Shown here: piece by piece, positions 32,481-43,955 of the stretch
How positions within the stretch are numbered: position 1 is the first letter of the stretch
Layout of the letters: every line of letters begins with the position of its first letter
Source: Paracentrotus lividus
Lineage: Eukaryota > Echinodermata > Echinoidea > Camarodonta > Echinidae
Direction: 5' to 3'
DNA length: 64,000 nucleotides
NCBI GenBank assembly: GCA_940671915.1
Contig: CALNVZ010000574.1
Location: 18,400-82,399, forward strand
Made by a program: the position numbers and the translations under genes
Notes under the pieces: model-generated
Told to the model about the DNA's origin: nothing
Seen by the model: the letters and a program-made list of their open reading frames with translations, nothing else
The model's database searches: none

Positions 32481-34036
32481 GTTTGGTCCATTTGGTCCAA
32501 TTGCCATTTCGTCCAATGGCCACTTGGTCCAAAAACCATTTGGTCCAATGCCATTTAGTCCAATAGCCATTTGGTCCAATGCCATTTGGTCCAATAGCCA
32601 TTTGGTCCAATGCCATTTGGTCCAATGCCATTTGGTCCAGTAGCCATTTGGTCCAATTGCCAACTGGTCTAATAACCGTCACTGTGGGGGCAGGCGCAGG
32701 CACGCGGATCCAATAGTCACTTGAGCCACCCCCCCTCCCCCGGTAATAACAATAAACTTCAAAAAGAAAGTGTGTGTTCGAGGAGAGAGTATTTCTTTAT
32801 GTGAAAGAGTTTTTATCTTTAAAAAATGAAGAAAAAAGGTCAGAAATCTGGCTGTTCTTATTGTTTTAATAATTGCATGGTAATTTGAAAATACAATGTT
32901 TGCTGTTGAGAAGAGATTGTACATGGGCTATACATGCGGATGTGTGTGTGTGGGGGGGGGGGGGGTTACTGTCCGATCAGTTAGTGGCTTAAATCACGCT
33001 TATGTAAATTTGACACTTAAATTTAAGTCGTATCTGCATACCCGAAGCTTAACTCTGGCAATTTTTTAAGAAAAAAGCAAAAAACAAAAAAGACAACATG
33101 TACATGTCTTTAATTTCTATCCCCACCTCCTTCGACCCCCCCTTTGTTTTGTTTTCTTTGTGTTTTGTTTCGTTTGTTTGTTTGTTTGTTTTTTCCAAAG
33201 TTTTTCAATGAATGTTAAACAGATTTTGGGGTGTATTTTTTATGACGCTGATATTGAATATATTGACATTCATTTGATATTTTCGAGGAGCTGTCTTTTT
33301 TATTTTTTTTTAAGAATAAATGTTTATTGCTCTCTCTGTCTCTCTCCCTCCCGCTCTCTCTATCTCTCTCTCTCTCCTGCTCGCTCTCCCTCTCTCTCTA
33401 TTATATATTTCTTTGCTTAAGGCATTAGTTAATTGGGAAGTTGAATTTTTTTTTTTTTTTAATGGTTATCCGTGGCATTTTTAACATTTTAGGGTTTTTT
33501 GTTTGTTGAAACAATGATAACTGTTGGGTGTATGGAAAGGTAAGAGCCGAGGTATAGGCATGCGCAGCTGCATAGATTATACACATTAGACCAAATGGCT
33601 ATTGGACCCATAATGGCATTGGACACAAAATGGCTATTGTACGAAGTGGCAATTTGACCAAATGGCTATTGGACAAATGGGCATTTGGACCAAATTGGCT
33701 ATTGCTGACCAAATGGCAATTGGATCGACCAATGGCATATTGACCAAATTGGCATTTGGAACAAATAGCTATTGGACGAAGTGGCAATTGGACCAAGTGG
33801 CTATTGACCAACTGGCAATTGGACCAAGTGGCTCTTGCGCCAAAATGCTATTGGACCAAATGGCTATTGACCAAAATGGGCTATTGGACCAAGTGGCTCT
33901 TGCACCCAAATCGGCTATTGGACCCAAATGGCTTATAGAGACTAAGGGCTCTTTGGGACCAAATGGCATTGGACCGATTGCCCATTGGACGAAACATGGC
34001 TATTGGACGAAATGGCATTGACGAAGTGGCTATAAA
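32481..34036. mobile_element. foldback (TU-like) element, CCATTTGGTCCAATAG word
   Basis: Left arm 32,481-32,675 (words such as CCATTTGGTCCAATGCCATT) and right arm 33,582-34,036 (complementary CTATTGGACCAAATGG) bracket about 900 bp that includes a G-run (32,951-32,966), a TTTG microsatellite and a CT-rich tract. The inner ends match (GGTCTAAT on both). The outer target duplication could not be read. No coding capacity. Confidence 0.8.
33168..33410 (+). repeat. TTTG and CT-rich simple repeats
   Basis: TTTG units at 33,168-33,192 and an impure CT tract at 33,330-33,408, both within the interior of the foldback element. Confidence 0.85.
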
Positions 34037-34200
34037 ACCGCTACACTGATTAAAAATAGTGGAATGGCTGTTATGTGAAAATGCAAGCATGCCAACGTCA
34101 ATTGCCAAAACTGCAACGATGTATTTCTCTCCCCAAAATCAAATTGGCAACATTCATCAAACTCAGCTGAATTTCATAAATTCACATGAGCTATATAATG

Positions 34201-35735
34201 GTTTGTAACCTATTGGTCTTACAACCTTATTGGTCTACATTCCAATTGGTCTACTAAGCGTCTTGGTCACATCCAATTGGTCTACTAAGGCGTTTGGTCC
34301 ACATCAATTGGTCTACCTAGGCGTTTGGTCCACGGCAATTTGTCTCTACTAGGCAACGTGTTTTCAGCTAAAATAAAAACGAGTAATTTTTTTGCATTTA
34401 CGATTTCAAATTACTTAATTTTATGCTTATATGATTGTTTTAGTGTCCCCGACAAATTTCATTAAAAAAAAAACAATGAAAAAAATTATTAAAATGTTGG
34501 AAAAAACAAAGAGAAAAACATAATAATTCAAAAAAAACAATTAAAACAATAAATCAACTTGATACCGGATTTTTTTCAAGTAGAATTGATAGGAATGCCT
34601 ATAAAGAAATTCACACCAAAAATTAGCACATTGAAGCTTTTCATTTATTGGTAGAGCAAAGAGTATGATTCCTATTAATAGCATTTAAATAGCATACCGG
34701 GTAATTCAATTAACAATAAAACAATTTTCATGAAAAAATAACTATACCATTTTGTAGAAGTAGTCACGGGCGACATGGCGTGCCAATTTTCGGCGCGATC
34801 TCGCGCTGTCGACGGTTGAGATCTCAAGGGGCCTGGAGGCCCCCCCCCGGCCATATCAACTCCAAAATACCCCGAGCTAGTGGGTTAAACCTATTACGAC
34901 TGATGTATGGCGGCCAATGTCCCAAAAAAATTACCCCCCCCCCTAAGCTTATCGCTCAGGCCAGCGTGACTAAACAATGACGTTGAACAAATATGAATGT
35001 ACATTTTGTCGCCCGTTGTGACGGGGAAAAATTTGGGTGCACCTTTGGGACGCAAAATCTTGGATACGCGCCTGCCGATGTTTCTCCCAATGTGAGTCTA
35101 AATTAGAAAGAATGGTCAAAATTTTTTAAAAAAAAAGAAGCAATTTGCACACAGTAGGCCTATGACTGACTTGATCTAGAAAATTAATAAAAAAATAAAA
35201 TTAACAAAAACAAATAATTATAAAAAACAAAGAATTCTTTCCAATTTACCTGTTACTGATCGAGGGAACCTCGATGAAATATTTTGTTCTGCCCCCCCTA
35301 TTGAAATTGATACACCACATGGTTAGTGGATCAATTATTGGTTGTAGCCAAATAGTTTGTGGGACCAATGTGATTGAAGACCAAATGGCTAGTGGACCAA
35401 TTGGATCTAGACCAACTGGCTAGTGACCAATTGGATGTAGATCAACTGGCTAGTGGACCAATTGGATGTAGACCAACTGGTTAGTGGACCAATGGATGTA
35501 GACCAACTGGTTAGTAGAACCAAGATCTAGACCAACTGGATGGTGGACCAATTGGATGTAGACCAACTGGTTAATGGACTAATGATTAGACAAATGGTTA
35601 TGCACCAAGAGTAGACGATGGTATAGTGGACCATTGGTGTAGACTAAATGGTTAGTGGACGATTAGGTTGTAGATGAATGGATGTAGATGTATTAGGCAG
35701 TAGACCAAAGGTTGTAGACCAATAGGTGTTTTAAC
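34201..35735. mobile_element. foldback (TU-like) element, CCAATTGGTCTAC word
   Basis: Left arm 34,207-34,350 (CCAATTGGTCTACTAAG units alternating with CGTTTGGTCCACAT) and a longer right arm 35,310-35,731 (GTAGACCAACTGGTTAGTGG units). The outermost ACCTATTGGTCT is the same on both ends. Flanks TATATAAT (34,193-34,200) and GATATAAT (35,736-35,743) agree at 7 of 8 bases and are a likely 8-bp target duplication. The interior is AT-rich with a degraded R1-like end (about 35,000-35,075). Confidence 0.75.
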
Positions 35736-35944
35736 GATATAATAGCAATAATTTGAATTTATGGCACCAATATCATGCTAAAAATTAAGTGTATGCTCGC
35801 AAAAAGAAGTTAAAAAAGTAAAAAAATTACCAAGGAATTCGAGCGCTAAATTAAGGCACAATTACAAAATGAATTGGAGCACAATACTAAGCTCGGAAAA
35901 CAAAGGTTGAAATTCGCGTAAAATCAATGTTTGAAATGTTTGTT

Positions 35945-36475
35945 ACATTTTGTGATATCACAAATTCGATTTTGTGATATCACTAATTCGAATTAGTGAT
36001 ATCACTAAATCGAATTAATGATATCACAAATTCGAATTAGTGATATCACTAATTTCTATTCATTTACTACACAAACCCCTTCTTTGATATCACGAAATAG
36101 AATTTGTGATATCACAAATTCAATTCCTGATATCACTAATTCGAATTTTTGATATCACAAATTCATTTAGTGATCACAATCTTATATATCACAAATTCGG
36201 AATTTGTGATATCACTAATTCGATTTAGTGAATCACTAATTCGATTGAGTGATATCACGAATTCTATTTCTTGATATCAAAAAAGGGATTTGTGTGAAAA
36301 ACATATGGGAATTAGTGATATCACTAATTCGATTTGGTGATATCACTAAATGGAATTAGTGATATCACTAAATCGAATTAGTGATATCAGTAATTCGAAT
36401 TAGTGATATCAGTAATTCGAATTCGTGATATCACAAAATCACAATATATATCAATACGGCTTGCCATACGCTCGC
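35945..36475. repeat. palindromic GATATC-word array 2
   Basis: Same 22-bp palindromic unit as array 1, in the opposite orientation overall. It has two inner spacers: TTTACTACACAAACCCCTTC (36,061, as at 8.8 kb) and the complement of the CATATG block (about 36,300). Its right flank GATACGGCTTGCCATA mirrors the left flank of array 1. Confidence 0.9.
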
Positions 36476-37470
36476 CATGTTCACTCCCATTCGAAAAGTC
36501 GAATTATAGGCCAAAAAGAAATGTGCTGCAAATGCACAGCATTCATGTGATTTTTTGTAATTTTCTTTCACTCGCGTTTCGCGTTCGTATCTTTTGGCAT
36601 TTTGTCATCCGTCTGTGAAGGACTATTAAAAATAGATATGAGGCACGATATGCCTGAAAAAGGGCTCTCTGTACTGGCAAGCTTCACTTTTTTCACAAAG
36701 GGAGGTGATCATCAACTTATGAAAGAATTAAAAGAAAACAAAAAGATGTATAAACTGTACATACAACATATCGTATTCAGGCCATTAAACAGCAGAATTT
36801 CCGGCTAGCGCTTCACGCTCGCAAGTTCAATCCCTGCAAAATGTTTACTTTTCGAATGTCTAAACCTTATACAAATCATAATTACGGGTCTGTGAACATA
36901 AGAGGCAAAATGTGTTAGAAAATACACTACCTTTAAGTCATTATAACCAAAAATTTCAAAAATGTCAAATCTGGCAAAAACTCTACTTTTCAATTTTCAA
37001 AACACCAGGCGCGGATCCGTGGGGGGGGGGGGGGGGGTTTGGCGGAAGGTGCGGGCGCACCCCGTAAGTTTATATAAAAGTCCTAATTACGGATCCTTAA
37101 GTATAAGAGGCAAAATGTGTCAGAAAATACACTACCTTCAGGTCATTATGAGTCAAAATTTTCGGCTCGATCTTTTCGCTCCTAGAGTTATCATAAAAAT
37201 GCCCATGGACTGATTCCTGACTCCACAAGTGAAGTAATGAAAACGTAAATTAATTTACCGTTCACGCTTCGTGCTCACAACTTATTTAGCTAAAAGGGAG
37301 GTGATCATCACCTCGTAATCATCACCTCGTAAAAGAATTAAAAAGAAAATTATAAGGTAAAATATACTGTTATAAGGCAAAATTTTCAGCTCGCGCTCGA
37401 AAAGTTTACTCCTTCTGAAAAAGTCCACTTTTTAATTTCCGACCCCCATAAAAATCCTAGCAGGCAACAA
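36476..37470 (+). repeat. second cluster of CGGCTCGCGC units
   Basis: Decayed copies of the phrase at about 36,560, 36,802, 37,165, 37,262 and 37,380, again spaced by AAAGGGAGGTGATCATCA and GAATTAAAAGAAAA blocks and by ATTACGG(G/A)TC phrases. A G-run (37,021-37,037) follows GGCGCGGATCCG. Confidence 0.8.
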
Positions 37471-37834
37471 GCAATTTAGGGATCTGAGTCCATATTTTTC
37501 AAGAACTCTTGCATCATTAAAAAAGGAAGAAATTCCTACATAAGTTATACAATATTAAAATGCATCGTTAAAAAAAATAAACAAATACGTAGGGCTCACA
37601 GAATAAAAGAAATAGTTGCACCTCAGAGGAATGGAGAGTGCAGACTCATCATTCGTTATCAGTTTAAACATTTTTTCCCCTTTGATTTGATAAGTAATAT
37701 TACTATTAAGCTGATACTAGCGATTTAAAGTCGATGCTTATAATCCGAATTTTTCTACATAGGGCCTAGACTGATACCTGATTCATTATCATTTCGTTTA
37801 ATGCAATGAAGTTAGGGTTCAGACTGAAAGATGG
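37471..37834. other. no recognised feature
   Basis: AT-rich, no repeat relation or coding signal seen. Confidence 0.4.
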
Positions 37835-39425
37835 TTTGTTAATATAAGACACCATACCTATTCCAATGGAGTATACACGTTCGTGTACGGAGCTTTCAGA
37901 GATATTAACCAGAATGTTATTTTCGGCAAAATCAATATCACGACTTTAGGATGATATAACTTTTTGTTAAAATAATATACGAACCTGCAGTTCTTACAAG
38001 ATTTAGTGCATATATTTCAACAATTTTCTAAATAGATACAATTAAAAATTTCGTTCGCAGTTTTGATATGTGCGAAGTATAAATCTAGATTAGGGTACAT
38101 GCAGGTAATATGGGCCCCCTAAGCTCATTTGCCTAATTTGCATAAAATTACGAAATGACACACAGTCTAATCTTTGTTTATATGAATCAATAACTACAGC
38201 ACTAACTTTTATTGTGAAGAAAAACAATTATCACCAACCCCCCTGTCTACAATATTCAAATGATGACGTCATTACCAAAGTGCCCATATTACCTGCATGT
38301 GCAGGTAATATGGGCACATGTATTTAATGTATGTTTTAAAAACTACAATGACTCTATCATGTCTGGAATTTGCTTAAAATGTTGAAAATCATTAACTTTA
38401 AGATATAATTTGAAATTATAAGACCCTTCAGTAAATCATTTGACTATATATTTCATTGTTATATATTTTGTATATCATTTCTTTTTTTAATATTATTTAA
38501 ATATTATTTTCATTATACAAGTCAATAGGCCTACAATAAGTTATTTATATTAATTATATACTGTGAATATACCCCGAAAAATTGTAGCAAAGAGATTGAT
38601 GCCTTATCCTAATACTAAGTACCAGAATAATTTCCGCCATTTTGGATGTCCCATATTACCTGCACTAATGTTGCTGTGTCAGGCAACCATTCAATGCCAC
38701 ATTGCACCTCTTCACTAAAACAAATTGACCTGTACACGCTAGTATGATCAAAATGAAACTATAAGCTTACTAAATATACAAAACAATTGAGGTTATCCCC
38801 TCAAACACTCTTTCACCATCACATTATGTGAAATATCAAATTTTACATCAGGGTAAAAAATGCTGTAAGTTTTACCTACCTTGTTGGTTTTCAGCAATTT
38901 TCTCAGAGAAATTTCGGCATCAGATGCTCTCACGACGATATATTTTCGTATACAGTTCATATGAACAACATTATGGTGCTCACACCGGTCACCGGTCACC
39001 GGTCGACGGTCACGACATGATTTGCTTCAGGTGGCCCATATTACCTGCTGGCCCATATTACCTGCATGGACCCTACATTCAATTTTCTTGAAAAAAATAT
39101 GAAAAATGAACTTGTTTGGGCTAATTATTAATTTGTACGTATTTGAATTCCATCAAAGTAGGTTTCAGCCTGTAGGCAATTTATTTCTCTTTTATATGAT
39201 CCGCATTTTGGAGCGATTTGATATTTCCTTAAGCTATCTCTAAAACACTATTTGTCATAAAAGGGGCAACAAATTTGGACGCCCCCTTGAATTTAGAGGT
39301 GATCGCAACAAATTTTGAAGAGCACACCTCTGAAATATTGTGCCCTATAATATTTTCTTTACAATATACAAGGTGTGCTTAGTTTGTACAGAAACAACAT
39401 CAAAATCACTAACTAGGCCTTTTTT
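37835..39425 (+). repeat. dispersed repeat R3, occupied copy
   Basis: Flanks 37,835-38,092 and 39,074-39,425 align in inverted order with 27,295-27,880. The 981-bp word element interrupts it at a TA. Confidence 0.9.
38093..39073. mobile_element. 981-bp TA-flanked TIR element, GCAGGTAATATGGGC word
   Basis: Terminal inverted repeats: GGGTACATGCAGGTAATATG on the left and GGGTCCATGCAGGTAATATG (complement) on the right, continuing to 24 bp with one mismatch. TA lies at 38,091-38,092 and 39,074-39,075, and the related empty repeat at 27.6 kb has a single TA. The 15-bp word occurs six times: 38,101 (terminal), 38,282 and 38,301 (inverted pair), 38,650 (partial, inverted), 39,034 and 39,051 (inverted, tandem, the second terminal). 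No ORF of note. TA duplication fits Tc1/mariner or ISL2EU-type transposition, but no transposase is available to decide. Confidence 0.9.
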
Positions 39426-39473
39426 TCAGGTTTGGATCTCCCCTTATACTGCAATTGATTCGAGACGGTATTA

Positions 39474-39590
39474 CCAGGCCCGTAACTAGGATTTTTACGG
39501 GAGGGTTCGAAATCTGCAAAAGAGGACCAAAAGGTACATCGAATTTTTTTCACGTCACGCTGGGCGAGCAAAAAGGTGACTTTAGAGACA
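39474..39590 (+). repeat. dispersed repeat R1, 3'-truncated copy
   Basis: GGCCCGTAACTAGGATTTTT to CACGCTGGGCGAGCAAAAAG, as at 28.08 kb; the second half is missing. Confidence 0.9.
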
Positions 39591-39717
39591 AATAAGAATG
39601 CCACATATTTTAAGTACAACATTGTTGTCGAAAGTTCTTTTAAAAAACTTATGAGGAAGAATTGACTGTCACATTTAAGTACAAGGGGAAAAAAACTTGG
39701 CAGTGGGGGATATAGGC

Positions 39718-39867
39718 CCTAGCATGTACGGATTACCAGTGCGGCAGAGGGGTTAGGGCGGGTTTGCACGTGAAGAGTTAGGGAACCGAGTATACCCGGT
39801 TCGTTCCCGTCCATGAGTGTGTTAGACGGGACACGGGTATACCCGGGTCCCGCTCTCAACGGGTTAA
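39718..39867. mobile_element. possible piggyBac-like terminus at a TTAA
   Basis: The LINE RT reading frame is broken exactly at TTAA (39,864-39,867). Away from it, toward lower coordinates, the complement reads CCCGTTGAGAGCGGGACCCG followed by the palindrome GGGTATACCC. A CCC-starting end abutting TTAA is what piggyBac-like transposons show. The opposite end and any transposase were not found. Confidence 0.4.
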
Positions 39868-40483
39868 TGGCATTTAGTAGATTTGTTGGTATACCGTAGA
39901 CTTTTAGGATTTTCATCATCTTCGTGCGATGGATGGAATCGAAGGTTTTCTTGAAATCAACAAATGTCAGCACTGCAAACAGGTTGTTCAGTTTTACCTC
40001 TTCAATGATGCGTCTAAGAGCCAGGATTTGAGCAACCGTGGTTCTACCTCGCCTAAATCCGTTCTGATTGATTCTCAGTTCTGGATCAATAGCTTCTCTC
40101 ATCCGGTTTAGTATCATGCGATTAAATAACTTTGCAATGATACACGTCAGGATGATTCCTCTGTAGTTGTCGGTATTGGAGAGATTACCCTTCTTGGGGA
40201 CTGGTATGATGTTAGAGAGTGACCATTGCTCAGGTTTCTTGTTCTCCATCAAGACCTTGTTACATATTTTGATGACAACATCGTCCAGATCACAACTCTT
40301 AAATACCTCAGGGGGGATGTTATCTGGCCCTGCACTCTTGCCTTGCCTCAAAGAAGACTTTGCTTTCTCGTATTCTCCTTTTGTGAAGGGACCGTCTTCA
40401 ATTCCGAGGTCTGCAAAAACAGTAGTTACTTCCTCATCAGTGTCCTGTGTATGTGCTGGTGTACCTAGCAAATTACTCTCCAA
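39868..40483 (-). pseudogene. RT, N-terminal half, of the RTE-like LINE
   Basis: Encodes GKSAGPDNIPPEVFK, SNIIPVPKKGNLSNTDNYRG, NQNGFRRGRTTVAQILALRR and motif A FVDFKKTFDSIHR (where KAFDSI is usual). The family-specific sequence ends after GIPTNLLNAI at about 39,868. Motifs B and C are lost, so no polymerase activity is possible. Confidence 0.8.
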
Positions 40484-40553
40484 GCCTCTCCATACTACCC
40501 AGCACCATTGACACTCTGTATTTTGTCTATTTTCTCCCTTAAGTCCTTTTCTT

Positions 40554-41813
40554 TCAATGTGTTATATGTTTCATACACTTTTCCTTTGTCTGCTTCAAGA
40601 GTATGTTGTCTTCCTCTAAGCCTGTTGAGGTGAATTTTCGACTAGCCTCCCTCATTTTTTCCCTTGCCTCAGTCACGTCCGGGTGTTTCGAGTATAACTC
40701 TCTTTTAGTGTGTGTTTTCTTGGGTACACAGGCCACCATTGCAGCCTTGTTTGCTTCCACGAATCTCTCATACACGTCTGTTGGGTTTTCTTCGATATCC
40801 AGAATCTCGAAACGATTTTTCACCTCAACTGTATATTGATCTTGTAAATTAGGATTCACAGAGAATTTCTTCCAGTCAAACTTTGCTCGCTGTTTTGCCT
40901 TCGGGACACGAAGACTCAGTCTGACATTAATAGACACGACTCTGTGGTCTGAACCCACTGTGCAGAAGGTATTGTATGGTTCTGCATTCAGGACGCTGTT
41001 CCACCACTTCCGTCTTACCAAAATGTAATCAAGTTGACGTTTCATTCCTGTGCCCCTGTCAAGATAGGTCCATCTTTTACCCTGTTTCTTCCTGAACTGG
41101 GTATTAGCCGCTAGTAGAATATGCTCTGTCATAATCTCTGCCAGAAGTTTTCCATTTCTATTTGTTTTATCATGCCAGGTGAATGGAGCATCTTCCAATC
41201 CTAGTCTTGCATTAAAGTCCCCTAGGACTGCCAGGAAGTTGTGTGCAGGAATTCCACGGATTACGTCACTCAGATCATCGTAATAATCCTCGACCACTTC
41301 TTCTGGAGATGTATTGGTTGGTGAGTATTTGACTATCACTGTTGTGACCGGATTACTGTCAAACTCGGCAACTAGGATCCTCTCGGAGTGTCGGTTTGTT
41401 CTGCGCAAAGCTTTTCTCGCACGAATACTGAGTAGAAGTCCCACTCCTCCAACTGATGCCTGAGCCTGGTTCCTCCATGCGGAAGCTGTAACAAGGTATT
41501 GACCTTCCAGTCTGCTGAATACAACTAGATCCTCGTGTACTCTCCTGTGTTCCTGGATACCTAGGATCTCAATCCCACATGATTCAAAGCAGTGAGCTAT
41601 CTCACTTGCTCTCACTTCTTCTCTTGCTGTATTATCATTGAAGGTAGCCATAATGAATGGCTTCCTACAACGCAAGAGTGCTTCAAAATGAGCACCGTTT
41701 TCAGACAAACCCCTCCCAGGAGGGTTTAAGGGCCCATCGTCATTTTGTCGACTTCCTGCTGCAGGTCGACCAGTACTTTTATCGTCCGCAGAGTTCCTTT
41801 GGACTCCCGCCAC
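40554..41813 (-). CDS. APE-type endonuclease of the RTE-like LINE, 419 codons open
   Basis: The domain nicks target DNA for target-primed reverse transcription. Visible: MATFNDNTARE with the first active-site asparagine (residues about 55-65), IQEHR (glutamate, 86-90), VLGDFNARLG (aspartate and asparagine, 196-205), RQLDYILV (259-266) and VGSDHRVV (SDH, 286-293). All key residues are present. The C-terminal 120 residues are the charged linker toward the RT. After residue 419 the coding sense continues in another frame (NTLKEKDLREKIDKIQ), so one indel near 40,560 separates it from the RT. The start used is the first ATG; residues 1-50 have no family features. Confidence 0.8.
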   Translation of the reverse strand: MAGVQRNSADDKSTGRPAAGSRQNDDGPLNPPGRGLSENGAHFEALLRCRKPFIMATFNDNTAREEVRASEIAHCFESCGIEILGIQEHRRVHEDLVVFSRLEGQYLVTASAWRNQAQASVGGVGLLLSIRARKALRRTNRHSERILVAEFDSNPVTTVIVKYSPTNTSPEEVVEDYYDDLSDVIRGIPAHNFLAVLGDFNARLGLEDAPFTWHDKTNRNGKLLAEIMTEHILLAANTQFRKKQGKRWTYLDRGTGMKRQLDYILVRRKWWNSVLNAEPYNTFCTVGSDHRVVSINVRLSLRVPKAKQRAKFDWKKFSVNPNLQDQYTVEVKNRFEILDIEENPTDVYERFVEANKAAMVACVPKKTHTKRELYSKHPDVTEAREKMREASRKFTSTGLEEDNILLKQTKEKCMKHITH

Positions 41814-42330
41814 TGGAAGTATAGGCTTTGAAATAACTGAACTCTTTATAATTAAGGTCTTTACTATGCTGTGATGCAGGGCATCTAATCAAAGGGGGCG
41901 CAACTCCTCCAATGATGATGGTTGACCGGTGGGTGATGTCACCTCATACGCCCTTTGCCGTATAGAGAAGCGTTGCTTACAATGTACGCCCACACTCAAG
42001 GCTCCCTATTTCACCCATAAGTAGGACCATTTATTAGGGATGGTTCCCTCGGAACTGTCTGGGTAGTAGAGCGTGTTCCACACGCCGGTGGGTCATACAT
42101 ACCCTAGACTACTGAGGGGTTCCCACCCCGAGCACACGTCTGCATTGCTGCATTTTGCTACTCCCGGCCGCAAAGCCGGTTTCCCCGGGTGAGGTGGGAC
42201 GGGGACCCTTGCGTGCACTTGCAGCAGCAGCCCATGTCAACCCGTACTACAGTAGTGTCTCGAGCTGACTGTTGCTGAAGCCAGATAGGGCTGAAAGCAG
42301 AAGCTTCTGGGTTACTACTACCAAAACCCT

Positions 42331-42940
42331 CACCCAAAAAGCAATTTAGGAAAAGCAATATTTTGTACACAAAACGCATGCATAATGACGATTTTCGTTA
42401 AATTTTGGCCAGACATGCGATTACATAATGTTGCGTGACGCGAACAAGGAGTGTCTGATTTTTTCGAACTTGGTGTGAAAAGATGAGGGATACTTGAAAG
42501 AAAAAAGTCACAGAGCGCCGGGTTTCGATTTGCAGCGGTCGCGCGGCAGTCCCGGATTTCGTACAAGGGGGGGGGGGGGGTTAAATTCAGAATAGGGTTA
42601 AGGCTTAGGCCTACGATACATAAGGGCGATTCTTTTAAAAGTGAACCTTTTTTGGGAAAATAAATTGTTTTCCCTTTTGTTTTTAAGCTGCACATTCATA
42701 TAGAGGATTGTCTGCATTTTTAATCTTAATTTTACAAATTTTTCATGCTCATTTGCATAAATTAACATAATATATAAAATTTAAATTGAAAAATGGTACA
42801 TAAAATATAATTTGTTTGACACTGATTAGATTGTATATGCTGGTCTCCTTACTTTGATTATTGTCATTATATCAATTATTAACTTCATTCCTTTAAATCT
42901 AACTGAAAAATAATGGTGTTGAGTTTATTGTTTTAAGATG
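42331..42940. other. no recognised gene; G-run at 42,568-42,581
   Basis: Some Ser/Pro-rich open frames on the minus strand lack family resemblance. The end (42,700-42,940) is AT-rich. Confidence 0.4.
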
Positions 42941-42944
42941 ATAC

Positions 42945-43955
42945 TTGATACTTGATACTTGAACTTTATTTATCCATTCAATTAACATCAACAAAATACA
43001 TTCACATTTTTACATGGCATTTGATATATAAAGATGTAATATAAGGATAAAAAGGGGATCAGAAAATAGCATGACTATGCTCATCGAGTCTGATACCTGA
43101 TGTTCTTACAGAATACAATAATGATATATTTACAATGGTTAAACAGAAGGTATTTACAATATAAGATACATGCAATGGTAAAACATGTCATTATAATCAT
43201 GATAAATTTGTAGTCTAATAATGTACTAAATGTTATATAAGTCCCTAAACTTTGCAAAAATAATTTGTAACTACAGGTGCAAAATTACCTGTTTATTCAT
43301 GACTGATTTATTCTTCGAGTAAATATTCTTTCAAAAGTTTGCGAAAATAAAATCTTGATAATGTTTTCCTTAATACCAATGGTAAATCATTCCAAAAGCA
43401 CGTAACTGTATACGTTAAGGAAAATTGTCCCTGCTTTGATCTGAATTTAGGTATATGAAGTTTCTCATTTTGTTTTTGTCTCGTGCTATGCCCATGTTGT
43501 ATTAAAGAACAATATCTGGTAAGTGTATATGCTAGATTATTATAAACAAGGTCATGCATGAAGGTGCAAATAGATAACTTGTGCAACTGGAAAATGTTCA
43601 ATAGGTTAAGTTGTTTAAAAAGCATTTTAGAATATGCGTCAAATGTACTAAATGTGATAGCACGTACCGCCATTTTTTTACTTAGGAATAAGCATTGTAG
43701 GTTAGTGTGATAAGTGCTACCCCATACCTCAATACCGTAAGTGATATTGGGTTGTATAAGTGATTTATACAGCATTACTAACACTTGTCTAGGAATAAAA
43801 AACCTGAGTCTTCTAATACATTTGTTGACTTTTTGAATATGTTCTTTCCAGGTGAGGTGTTTGCCAATAATGACTCCAATAAATGACGCAGCTTCAACTT
43901 CCTTAAAGTAGACACACGTAGAAAATATACAATATTTGTTAATAATGGCCAAATT
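42945..43955 (-). mobile_element. CR1-like LINE, 3' part only
   Basis: Minus-strand LINE with a 3' tail of TACTTGA-type units (42,942-42,962 on the plus strand as GATACTTGATACTTGA), a 3' UTR of about 340 bp and the C-terminal third of the RT. 5'-truncated near 43,955. Confidence 0.85.
43308..43952 (-). CDS. CR1-like RT thumb and C-terminal domain, 214 codons
   Basis: Encodes FIGVIIGKHLTWKEHIQKVN, a C-terminal hallmark of CR1-type RTs, then the YKSLIQPNITYGIEVWGSTY block and a C-terminal FWNDLPLVLRK. The RT catalytic motifs lie upstream of the truncation, so this piece has no polymerase function. The frame is uninterrupted to its stop, suggesting a recent insertion. The start codon is only the first ATG in frame. 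Confidence 0.85.
   Translation of the reverse strand: MAIINKYCIFSTCVYFKEVEAASFIGVIIGKHLTWKEHIQKVNKCIRRLRFFIPRQVLVMLYKSLIQPNITYGIEVWGSTYHTNLQCLFLSKKMAVRAITFSTFDAYSKMLFKQLNLLNIFQLHKLSICTFMHDLVYNNLAYTLTRYCSLIQHGHSTRQKQNEKLHIPKFRSKQGQFSLTYTVTCFWNDLPLVLRKTLSRFYFRKLLKEYLLEE

Larger units (their letters stand above)
39868..42330 (-). mobile_element. RTE-like LINE with endonuclease and 5' part of RT
   Basis: Minus-strand LINE: leader (about 41,814-42,330, GC-richer than its surroundings), endonuclease frame (41,813-40,554), a frameshift/stop zone, and the first half of the RT (40,483-39,868). The RT stops in the middle at the TTAA junction, so the catalytic YADD half and the 3' end are missing. Confidence 0.8.
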
